Source: Ciborinia camelliae (taxonomy: Eukaryota > Ascomycota > Leotiomycetes > Helotiales > Sclerotiniaceae). From it: 64,000 nucleotides of DNA. The number at the start of each line of letters is the position of its first letter. Positions within the stretch are counted from its first letter, which is position 1. The notes beneath the pieces were generated by a model. The model saw only the letters and a list, made by a program, of their open reading frames with translations. It was not told the DNA's origin and did no database searches. Positions 1 to 10,576 of the stretch are shown here, in pieces. The DNA lies in NCBI GenBank assembly GCA_025890175.1, contig JANPYM010000010.1, positions 2,138,075 through 2,202,074 on the forward strand, written 5' to 3'. A program made the translations under genes and the position numbers.

Positions 1-133
1 GTCTTCAAACTTTGCCTTCACATCCCTTCTCTTTTACCACCGACCAATAAATAAATCCACCATTTCCTTAATCCTCTTCTCTCTCACATCAATCAATCAA
101 ATATGTGAAACTATATCAAACCCATCACTAACC

Positions 134-481
134 ATGAATCCCTTCAACAACAGCAAGCTCCTCCCCCTCCTAATCTTTCTCATCGTCATTGGCGTACTCG
201 CCTTCATCGGCTACCAGGTCTACCTCATCACCCAACAAGTATCCAAATCCGCCTCGGATAAAATGGCCTCAAAGAATGTTTCATTCAGTAAAGATGGTCT
301 CAAAGTGGGAGTCAAAGAGATGAAAAATGAGAGTTACGTGGATAAAACCCAAGGGTTCTTGGTCAAGGCTTGGAATTTAAGTAGTTGGCCTGCGTATCAA
401 TCAAGGCTTGGATGGGGAAAGGAAACCGGGAATGGAAATGGAAATGGGAATGGTGGAAGAGTTGAAGCTAGGAAACCGTGA
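134..481 (+). CDS. small single-pass membrane protein
   Basis: A single-exon protein of 115 residues. An uncharged stretch at about residues 10-31 (LLPLLIFLIVIGVLAFIGY) is a clear membrane-spanning or signal-anchor segment. It is followed by a soluble, Lys/Ser-rich tail with the motif WNLSSWPAYQSRLGW (about residues 81-95) and a low-complexity Gly-Asn run near the C terminus. The start codon sits in a good fungal context (ACCATGA) just after a pyrimidine-rich leader. The pattern of one N-terminal helix and a short conserved tail recalls small uncharacterised Pezizomycotina membrane proteins, but I cannot name a family. The Gly-Asn run comes from a GGAAATG microsatellite inside the coding sequence. 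The function is unknown. The reading frame is probably real because the hydrophobic segment and the WNLSSW block look like protein rather than repeat translation. Confidence 0.7.
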   Translation: MNPFNNSKLLPLLIFLIVIGVLAFIGYQVYLITQQVSKSASDKMASKNVSFSKDGLKVGVKEMKNESYVDKTQGFLVKAWNLSSWPAYQSRLGWGKETGNGNGNGNGGRVEARKP

Positions 482-1481
482 GTTTGACCAGGTCTTATTT
501 TTCTTTGAAATGCGCCGCGAGAGGAAGGAGGAGGGAGGCGTGGATTATGCATGACAATTTTGCTTCCATCCTTCAACTTACTCTTATTTTTACTCTTCCC
601 ATCCTCCTTATTTTCAAAATTCACACGCGCCCGCCAAGCATGCAAGAGGAAAATTGCTGACAATATAATTTCCCCATCCAGATATTCCCGTTCCTCATCC
701 AGCAAATAAGATTCAACTTCACGCATCCATACATACCCCCAATCCAATCTATTTCTTCGCATATGTATTACCTACCTATCATACACATTTCGTATTCCCA
801 TTCTCATTACAGGACTTCCTCAGGAATTAGAGGGTATTGCAGTTTTCAAGCTCAATAAATCTAGCTTTGATATAGCTATGCAAAACAGAGGGTGTGAAAT
901 TTGGGGGACGGATGGTGCGGGTTCACCAGATCATTTCTCATATACCTACCTATCTACCTAGTACCTACCTATCTACCCACAGAGTATCTACTTTTGTTTC
1001 CAGGTTATTTCATTTCATCTCGTCATGATACATGGGTACAGGGTATCAAAAGATTTACTTGCAAGTCTACGTTGCTCTTGTTGCTGGGTCTAGATTACTT
1101 GATTGCTTGCTTGCTTGTTTGCTGGTTTGTTTGCTGGTTTCTTTCTTTCTTTCTAGGCTATCACGTTCTGGTTATTAAATGATACTCTCTCTCTCTATCT
1201 CACATCTGGAATTTCTCTGAGAGATCATATTGCTGGGATAATATAAGTCAATTTATAATTCATATCTAGGTACCTACATACATGGGTATTCAGGTACTAA
1301 TGAATGATTTTTCTTGTAATTGTATATGCACCGAGAGTTTAAAAAGTTCATGAATGTAATGATGTGAGATTAGGTATATACTGTAATATAATGGATATAA
1401 TGGATATACCCGTATCTTTTTTGATGGCTAGGTTTAAATACCTACCTACCTATCTATCTATCTGTCTGTCTGTATAGTATT

Positions 1482-1626
1482 TATGTCGTATATATATATA
1501 TATATATATGTATCTTACCTACCTACCTATTATGTCATATATATATATATATATATATGTATCTTACCTACCTACCTATTATGTCATATATATATATATA
1601 TATATGTATCTTACCTACCTACCTAT
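1482..1626. repeat. 49-bp minisatellite, three copies
   Basis: Three head-to-tail copies (1482-1530, 1531-1579, 1580-1626) each run TATGTCATA, then a TA dinucleotide run, then GTATCTTACC and ACCTACCTAT. The first two copies are 49 bp. The third is slightly shorter because of a shorter TA run. The unit combines two simple repeats, so replication slippage is a likely origin. Confidence 0.85.
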
Positions 1627-1670
1627 CTACCTATATCCCTCCCTTTTTGTATTATACTCCCTCCCTCCCA

Positions 1671-1876
1671 ACTACCTAACTACCTAACTACCTAACTACC
1701 TAACTACCCAACTACCTAACTACCTAACTACCTAACTACCTAACTACCTAACTACCTAACTACCTAACTACCTAACTACCTAACTACCTAACTACCTAAC
1801 TACCTAACTACCTACCTACCTAACTACCTAACTACCTACCTACCTATCTACCTAACTACCTAACTACCTAACTAAC
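1671..1876. repeat. octamer tract (CTACCTAA)n
   Basis: About 200 bp of near-perfect CTACCTAA/ACTACCTA octamers, interrupted only by a few CTACC variants near the 3' end. This is the longest clean array in the window and the extreme form of the ACCTACC motif scattered through all intergenic DNA here. Confidence 0.9.
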
Positions 1877-2423
1877 TCACCCCCTGATTATTTATTATAA
1901 AGGTTTTATTTTATTTTTTTATTTTTTTATTTTTTTTTGATTGGTTTATTGGTTTCTGGTTTCTGGTATCTGGTTTATTGATTTACGAAAGAGAGATATT
2001 GTATTATATCTGGATTCTGGTCTGGTTTCTGGTTTCTGGTTTCTGATCTGGTTTCTGATTTATTGGTAGGTAGGTAGATAGGTAGGTAGGTAGATAGGTG
2101 GTAGGTAGTATTAGTATCCTTCTCCTCTCCCTTCTATTTCTTCTCTCTCTTCTCATTCTTCCTTCCCCCCCTCCCTTCACTCCTCCTCCCCTCTCTCTCT
2201 CCCCTTTCCACTTTCCCCTCTCCTCTTCCCTTTCCTCATCCCTCCTTTCCATCCTTCCTCATCCTTCCTATTTCTTCTCCTCGTATTTCTTCTTTTGCTT
2301 TGGGTAGATCGCTAGGTATATTTTATATTTATTTGGATAAATATCGGACGTAAATATCGGATGTAAATATCTAGATATCTATTTAAATATCTATTTAAAG
2401 CTGCTTTTTTATATAATTATTTT

Positions 2424-2545
2424 TGGAGGGGGGGAGGGGGGTTTGACTTAGGGGGTTTACTTAGGGGTTTTTTGATTTGGGGGGTTTTGAAGGGGTTTTG
2501 AATTGGAGTTTTTACTTGGGGGTTTTGACTTGGGGGAGTGAGATG
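2424..2545 (+). repeat. G-rich GGGGTTTTGACTT repeat strand
   Basis: Degenerate copies of G4-6 followed by TTT(T)GACTT recur about nine times. Many consecutive runs of four or more G on the plus strand give potential for four-stranded structure. No gene is present. Confidence 0.7.
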
Positions 2546-3170
2546 TTTGGTATTAGAGAGGTGGGTGGGAGGGTAGATATTATACAATATTATTTCTCCC
2601 CTTTTTATCCCTTTTCTCTCTCTTTTTCTCAAAACCATTTATCCTATGAATCTCCATGAATCCTCATTAATCCCTTCTATTTATCCTCTTTTCTCTTTTG
2701 TTTCATTTTCTCTTCTTTCTCTTCTTTTTTCTTTTGATATATCAACTCTATATATATACTATATAAATACTATCTAAATGAGTAAATATATATATCAACT
2801 ATTTATCCTACCCTACCCTTCCCTTCCCTCTTTCTTCCCCCCTTTTCTCTCCTCCCTTCTCTCCTCCCTTCTTTTTTTTTTTCTTTTTTTTTTTCTTTCC
2901 TCCTTTAATCGAAAACCCAACCCCTTCCCTTCCCCCCTTTCGATTTTCCAACCATTATCCAACCATTTTTCAATCTAACCCCTTCACTCTCTCCTCCCTC
3001 TTTCCCTCTCTCTCTCCCTCCCTCTCCCCCCTTTCTCCCTTCTCTCCCTTTCTCCATTCCCCCTCCCCCCTTCACCCCTCTCTTTCCTCCCTCTCCCCTT
3101 CTCTTCTCCTTCTTTTTTCCCTCTTAATTATTTATTTCTTTTCTATCCAATAACCCTACTCAATAACCCC

Positions 3171-3230
3171 CATCTCCCATCTCCCATCTCCCATCTCCCA
3201 TCTCCCATCTCCCATCTCCCATTTCCCATC
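3171..3230. repeat. (CATCTCC)n heptamer array
   Basis: Eight nearly perfect CATCTCC heptamers inside a polypyrimidine stretch. Confidence 0.85.
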
Positions 3231-3524
3231 TCATATCTCATATCAAACCTATAAAACTTTTTTATCCCTTTTTCCCCCAATAACTCTTTCTCCTCCCCCC
3301 CTTTCTCTTCTCTCATTCCCCCTTCTCTCCTCCTTCTATCTTCTCCCTCCTATCTCCTCCCTCCTCATAACATAACATAACCTAACCTAAAAAAAAATAA
3401 ATCTAAAAAAAGATAAAACATCTCTCTCTCTCTCTCTTTCTTTCTCTCCCTCTAATAAATAAAACATTTTATTCCATTCCATTCTATTGATAACCTATAT
3501 TCTATAACCTATATTCTATAATCT

Positions 3525-3660
3525 ATATTGATAATGATAATGATATTGATAATAATAATATTGATAATAATAATATTAATAATAATAATATTGATAATAA
3601 TAATATTGATAATAATAATATTGATAATAATAATATTGATAATAATAATAATAATAATAT
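3525..3660. repeat. ATTGATAATAAT array
   Basis: A trinucleotide-based array built from GATAAT, ATTGATAAT and ATAATAAT units, followed by TA-rich DNA. Confidence 0.85.
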
Positions 3661-4287
3661 AATTTTCTATATATAATAATTTTCTATATATATATATCTA
3701 CTAAATACCCACAAGATACCCATAAAACACCTACTACACCCCCTAAATACCTATCCAAGACTCCTCAGACGCCCCAGACGCCCCAACTACCCACCTACAA
3801 ACTCAATGATATATGATATATTCTATTCATCTCCATCTCCATCTCCATCTCCAGTCCTCCTCACATCCCCTTTCCCCCCTCACATCCCTTTTTTCCCCAT
3901 CCCTCCCCTCCCCTTCCCCTCAACCTCAACTTCCCAACCTCACTCCATTCGCCTCCATTCGCCTTGAATTTTAACTCTCCACACCACCCCCCCACCCAAC
4001 CACCCATCCCACCCTGTCCCCCACCCACACCATACCACCCAATATCCCACCCTATCCCCCACCCCACCCATCCAATTCCCCATCCAATTCCCCTTCCAAT
4101 TCCATTCGAAAAAATCCCATGAATACAGGATAAACAAACAACCGACAAACTCCATTCCTTCCATAAACACTTCTTTCTCCTCCTCTTTTCCCCTCCCTTC
4201 TTCTTTTCCCCCCTCATTCCCCCTTCCCCCCTCTCCCAATCTCCCACATTATAACACAACACAATACATTATACCACAACAAAATCC

Positions 4288-6801
4288 TCAAACAGCCGTT
4301 TCCCACCAGCCCAACCCCTCCAACCAAGCATATTTCTTCCCCTGCTCATGACTAACTTTCCAACTTAATTCTCCCGTTTTTGGTATTCCATTCGCATTTG
4401 CATTCGCATTCGCATTCGATATTCCATTCCCATTCCCCCCCGCTCCACCTCCCCCTCCCGCTCCATATTTCATCTGTTGATACTGCAACATGACATTACT
4501 CATTCTCCTCCCCCTCCCATCCACACTCCCATTTCCATCCACACTCCCATTTCCATCCACACCCCCAACTCCCATTCTCTGTCCCATTCCCATTCCAATT
4601 CCAATCCCCATTCCCAAAAGTTCCTCCTCCCTCTCCCTCTCTCCCTCCCCATCCCTCTCCCCCTCCCTCTCCCTCTCCCTCTCCCACGATTCCCTCCTCA
4701 ACGCCTCGCGCTGTTGAAAACTAAGCGAGGAGATGTGTGTCGGGAGCGTGGGCATGATAGCCGGTTTATCGAGGGGACGCGCCGAAGTGCCCGTGGTGGG
4801 GGGGACGGAACCCCCATTATCGCGACGGACGATCATGGAGGGGAGTCGGAGTTGGAGCTTTTGGAGTGTTAGTGTTGGGATTTATTTTGGTATCGATGTA
4901 TCGATGTATCGATTTAGGCGGAGATGGAGATGGAGATGTATATTTGAATAGGATGTATGTATGGGATGTATGTATGGGATGTATGTATGGGATGTATGTA
5001 TGGGATGTATGTATGGGATGTATGTATGGATGGATGCATGGATGAATAAAAGTAAAGAAAAGAATAAACTTACACAACCAACCACCTTCGCCTGATTCAA
5101 CCCCATCACCTCAGATATAAACTTAAACCGTCCCTTAACCCACAATCGTTGCGAGTCCGTGGTAAAATCACTACAACTAACCGATAACAAAGGCCAGATG
5201 GTATAAACCCCACCGAGAGCCTTAACCCCCATGACATCCTCACCACCACCCATAACATCCCCCGGTTTCAATCTCCCCTCCCCATCCAAATGCCAACCAA
5301 ACATAAACGGAACCGAGGCGATGATATCGCAAATCATTTCCTGTCCCATCCTCCACATCTGCGCATATTCCGGCGTCGTGCGATAATCCACCGGGTGGTG
5401 AATCCATGCCGCACAGCGGATCACGATGGCCGCGATGACGATCCTCGAGACGCGGGAGAAATTCCATGCCGAGCAGGCGAATACATCGGGGTAGAGATCA
5501 ACTCGCCCGGGACAGACATCGGCTTTGGTAATATCCCCTCCGGGAATATTGTCCACCCACGCGACCGTTTGCTTCGTTTGCGTTTCTTCCCATTTCTGAT
5601 ACTCCTTTTCTAATTCGAGAGCGCGATGCATAATCTCACTAACCAACTGATTGGTTTCCGTCGACCGTGGTTGTGATACGAGGATTCTATTTAAATCACC
5701 CCGAAGCTCCGCGACTTGAAAGTTTAATCGGTTGACGAAAGCTGCCCCTTCATCTTTGGATGCATCAGCACACCACCAGTCGGTTCCCAGCACGGGAGTT
5801 TTGGATGATGAAAGACAGTTGACAAGCTATCTTCATATTAGTATGTCTTAACCTCGCTAATGTGAGGGGCGATGAACTTACCATTTGTGCTCGAACACTT
5901 TGGAATAAAGCAACCCCCACTTTCGTCCTCAACTGTTTCTTTCCCCTCATCTTCACTATTTGTACCGCTCCATCGATATGTGATCCCCAAGCCGTGATAC
6001 TCGTTTTCTCCTGCGTGATGGTCTCGAAGAATCCCAATAACAGAATCGAAGCTAGTGTCTGATCCGTCTTTTGTTGCACTGGATTTTGTAATGCCAAGTT
6101 AACAACCTTCAAGGCCTGTGCATATTGATCAATAGCCGAATGCATTAAACTACTTCCTCTTGCGTTTGGTCTATTGGCCAAAGAAGCCATAGCAACAGCT
6201 TGGAAGGAAAGTGATAAAGCCGAAGTAGGAGGTTCCGTCTTGATTAGAGGTAAGACCCAATCAAAGGAGCCTTTTATCTGTCCATTTTGTGGTATGATGA
6301 CGAAATTTGACATGAAATAACATGGAGCTTGTTGTTCGATGGAACTTGTGAAGCCCACCTGTAACCCTAATGCATCTGGTGATGAAGGATCATTGTTCGA
6401 TTCAATCTTGGCCAGATCCATCCCACTCGATGAAAAGGTTATCTCGGCATCAGCGGAGCTTGACCTAGACACACTTGAAAACTTGCCATCTCCATCACTT
6501 CCATTCCCTGATCCGGCGGGGCTACTGTTATTGTTACTCTTCTTATTTTTCATGGATCGCCGAGCCCGTCTCTCTGTAGCTTTCGTCTCATTACGGAAGA
6601 CGAGATCGAAGTCATCCTTATATCCTGGACATTGTCGTCTTGATTTCTGGCACTGGAGGCAAGTCGGTTTGGTTTCATCACACTATCCGTATGAGATTAG
6701 CTTTCCCAAAGTTCTCCCAAGGATACGACGAAGGACCACACCTTTATCCTTCGAGTCCTACACATCTGGCAGCCCCGGGAAGGCTTGCCACAGTATACCA
6801 T
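4288..6801 (-). CDS. Zn2Cys6 fungal transcription factor
   Basis: The model has four exons: 6742-6801, 5882-6682, 5074-5826 and 4288-4857, giving 727 residues. The N terminus is a binuclear zinc cluster with Cys at 11, 14, 21, 28, 31 and 38 (CX2CX6CX6CX2CX6C), followed by a basic stretch. Exon 1 supplies only the start and the first two cysteines, and a 59-bp intron splits the cluster. The MVYCGKPSRGCQMC start is typical of a large fungal regulator group to which moc3-like proteins belong. The middle (about 100-540) is the usual alpha-helical fungal regulatory region. The C-terminal exon has low-complexity Arg-Glu, Gly-Met and Asn-Ala runs. Introns are 59, 55 and 216 bp, and reading phase is kept at every junction. 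The last intron holds a 13-bp minisatellite, so its acceptor (4858) is the least certain point. The target genes are unknown. Confidence 0.85.
4951..5028. repeat. 13-bp minisatellite within an intron
   Basis: Six exact head-to-tail copies of GGATGTATGTATG lie inside the last intron of the Zn2Cys6 gene and stretch it to 216 bp, against 55-59 bp for its other introns. Confidence 0.9.
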
Positions 6802-8449
6802 CTTGATATACCTTTTAACTTCCTTGCACCTTCGCTTCCTTGACTATCTTTTGACAAGATCAACGCTTGGTACAACAATCACGATAACTGAACACTTCTT
6901 CTTTCCTCAGAGCACACAATCAATCATGCAATTTCTCGATCAAGGATTCGAAAAGGGAATCGAAGGAATGAACAAGTTCTCTTCAATTGACCTGTTCCAA
7001 TATACTAGATGAGGCTCGAAAGCCCATGCGACATTGACAAATGGCTGTGCTTAGATATGAAACTGACACATGAAGTTACAAGAGAACTCGGTAACAGCTG
7101 ATACAAGCTAGAACAAGCTATGATTCCTCCGATTGCGTTTTGCCTCGGTCACGGAAGCCAAGTGACGATGAAGAATAGAGTGTGCTGGGAACAATCCAGT
7201 ACGTAAAAGTAGTGAGAGAGGATATTAAATGATCTGATGGCGGTGGAGAAACCAATCTTGTCTCATTCGGAAAGTTGATTGAGTATAATATGTTTCTTTG
7301 AAGTAACTTGTAAGTCAGTAGTTTAAAAGCCACTGACGGTATTGGTACATGTATTGTTTGGGAATAATGTATATCTCGAGGTCCGTAAGGTAGTGAGTGA
7401 CATTAGTAAAGGAAGGAAGGTAAAGTCCGTAGGTACTAAGAAGTCAGAAGTGAGAAGTCAGATGTCAGATGTATAATGAATGTTATATGTATAATGTACA
7501 ATGAATGTACAATGTATAACGTATCACGTATAATGTATCTGATCCAAAAAAAGATGGATCGATTGTTTCGAAGATCAAAACTGGGGGAAAAGCATACATA
7601 CAGTCAAACCAGTCAGTCCAGTCAGTCCAGTCAATATTGATCAATTCATGAACGAACCTCCTCCCCCATCAAATTGAAGGCAGAATCAGACGCAAAAGCA
7701 GAAGTAGAACCAATGACCATACGACGGTACCAGTACAAGACAGACGAATCAATGGTGCAGGTTTGGTCGGCGATGTCAAGGGATATTGGATATTTGATGC
7801 AATCAATCATGCAAACTACTAGGTACTTACGGAGTACATCTACTCTATCCTTTTCATCAAGGGTCACCCCTGAAGAAGAAACTGGCCGATCAATCATCAT
7901 TTCGACCACTTCAACTTCTTTTACTTTGAGATTGAAGCACGGACCAGATCATTTATAATACCTAATATTTCTGAGTCTCTCCTTCACTCTCTCATATACT
8001 TTGTATTAGAAATTAGATAGGAATTAATGAAAGTTTACAATAAATCCAACATTAGCTAGGTATTTATATTCTTATTTCTCAAAAGATATATATTCTTATT
8101 TCTCAAAAGATATACTCTTAATTCTTAAATAAAATCTTCCCTACCTAAACATATAATTTCTCAATAAGGAATTTGAACCTATATCATACCTAAATATCAT
8201 ACCTCCACCTCATGTATAAGAACCTACCATACCTACCTACCCTAACCTTAAACTTTAAGTTTCAGGGGAAATCTCGAGTTTTCAAATTAAGTTTGGAGAA
8301 TTCCTTATAATTCATAATTCACAGCCCTGTACGCACGCACTCCAGCTGGATCAAACGGCAAACCGGAAATTTCATTTATGATGATCGAACAATAATGATG
8401 ATAATAATAATAATAAGTACGAGCCCCGCTAGGTAAATTACCTATCTTC

Positions 8450-8482
8450 ATGAATGAATGAATGAATGAATGAATGAATGAA
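8450..8482. repeat. (TGAA)n microsatellite
   Basis: Eight perfect TGAA tetramers. Confidence 0.9.
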
Positions 8483-10516
8483 GCATCTACCTAGACTAAT
8501 GTTCTCCGTATGGATCTAACGGCTTGTCCTTATTAATCCATTGATATCTTTCTTACTTACCGGACTAATAATAACTACCTAAATCGCGTACCAAACTTCA
8601 GAATGGCATCTTATCGTACGACGTTTGGTTAGGTGGTTTCAAACGTATATGATGTGGGTGGGTGTATAACCTCAGGTGGGTAGTGTATATATAGATTGAC
8701 TCTGAGACACTGCACCGTTTGTTACGGGTAGGGAGGGTAGGGTAGGGTGGTACCTGGGTGTCCACGGGTATGGATATATACTAGGTGCTAGGTCCTAGGT
8801 ATTAGATAGGGATTGAGGTGGGTAGGGAGGTGGGTATTTAGGGAGGGAGGGAGTATAGGTTGTTGCTTATTATATACCTACTAGGTAGATACTTTACTTG
8901 TAAATGCTTCTGCTGGATGAAGTCTGGAGAGTTTGTCTCATTGTCTAATATTAGGTAGGTAGGTAGATAGATAGATAATATAAAAAGAAATCAAATCTAA
9001 ATTTATTCTTTCTATTCCTATACTTATTCATATTTATGATCATAATAATAATAACAATACACATATATATATACATGTATATATACCCAATTACAAACTA
9101 CTCTAGCCACCCATCCATATATCCATTACATCAATCAAATCACATCCATCAAATCAGCAAAATCAAATCAAATCAAATAAAGCCAGTCAGTCGATCAGGA
9201 ATCAGGAAACCTAGTGCCGCACCGCTAAAGATCTAGGTACCTTACCTTACCTTACCTACTTTTATCCATCTCTCAAATTACGGATTACTAACGGATATAT
9301 CCATAGACAAAAGGGGAGGAGAGGAGAGGACAGTAGATCTCGGGAAATATCCAGATTTAGATTTAGATTGTTTTGTTTTGTTATTTGTGGATAAATTGTG
9401 AATCTGTGGATTTGGAAATGTTAGGTAGATAGTTGGATAGATAGATACCTTAGGTAGATATATGAATATATAAATCTAATAGCAGATATTAATGATATAC
9501 TATATACTATATACTGTATGTATACCGCCGGTGTATTATCTAAATATCTTATCTAGATAGATATAATAGTCAGTAGGTAGGTAAGGTAGGTAGCTAATAA
9601 GTCATCTTAGATACCTCATTTTCATGTATCGATACCGGTATTCTGTACTCTGTACTCCGTACGCAGGCAGGCAGGCAGGCAGGCAGGATGAATGAATGGA
9701 TGGATGGATGGATGGATGATAAAGTATCAGAGCAGCAATACCGAGGATTCTATCACATCTCCCATCTCCCATCAAACATCATAGATAGATAGGTACCTAG
9801 GTACCTAGGTAAGGTAAGGTAGGTAGATGCGAATTCGAAATCTCAGTACCTAGGTATGCTATACTGATAAAGTCCCATCCACAATGGGATCCGATCATAA
9901 AGACAGGAATTTTTGGATCTCAACCCTCCTTCTCTCCCTCCCTCCCTCCCTACTCACCGGGTCATCATTCAATTCAATATGTATATATAATGCCTACCTA
10001 GGTAGGTAAAGAGGTATCTAGATAAAATAATAATACCTATACATACGTACGTTGGAAAACCCATTATCCAATCCGATTCTAAGCTTGATTTCCTATCTCA
10101 TCTACGAAGTACGGTATGGATTTCCTGCTCGAATCGATTCTACTTTCCTCTACTCTACTCAGTAAGATCCTCGATTCCTCCCTCCTCCCGAGCTGCCCCC
10201 CCCGAACTGCCCTACCAAACTCCCCCTCCCATACCCTACCCTCCCCAACCACATCCAGCCCAGCCCAGCCCAGCCCCGGCACTTAACACTCCCTTCCACC
10301 CAAGTCCACCCAAGTCCACCCAAGTTCCCCTGTGCCTGCTTGCTTGCTGGATTGCTTGTTTGCGGGCTTCATGATCATCCCATCCCATCCCGCCCGGTTC
10401 CCGATTCCCGGTTCCAGACGGATAGGTAGGTAGGTAGGTAGGTATTGATCTCCCCCCCAAAGTCTTGGATATCCAGCAGATATACAAGGCTCTAAGTATC
10501 GATGCTTGGTGATTCG

Positions 10517-10576
10517 TTGGTTTGGGTTTGGGTTTGGGTGCTGGGGTTTGGGTTGGGGTTTGTTTGGGTTAAGGGG
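10517..10576 (+). repeat. TTTGGG telomere-like G-rich repeat
   Basis: Degenerate TTTGGG hexamers (GGTTTGGGTTTGGGTTTGGG and variants) run for about 60 bp. This is not the fungal telomere unit TTAGGG and it lies inside the contig, so I treat it as a simple repeat with four-strand potential. Confidence 0.7.

Larger units (their letters stand above)
482..4287. other. gene-poor simple-sequence island
   Basis: No gene is supportable here. The stretch holds ACCTACCT-type microsatellites, TA dinucleotide runs, long polypyrimidine tracts (about 2100-2300, 2790-3120, 3270-3370), ATT/AATAAT trinucleotide arrays and G-rich strands. All open frames translate only repeat DNA. Specific arrays are listed separately. 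Confidence 0.8.

Noticed and set aside
1482..1626. CRISPR-like regular 49-bp repeats
   Set aside because: The copies are contiguous without unique spacers, and the genome is fungal.
1483..1695. Open frame encoding YIYIYIYV repeats
   Set aside because: It is only a translation of the TA/ACCTACCT minisatellite.
7646..7958. Overlapping frames of 87 and 94 codons on both strands
   Set aside because: No domain, no splice partners, and lying in repeat-rich intergenic DNA.
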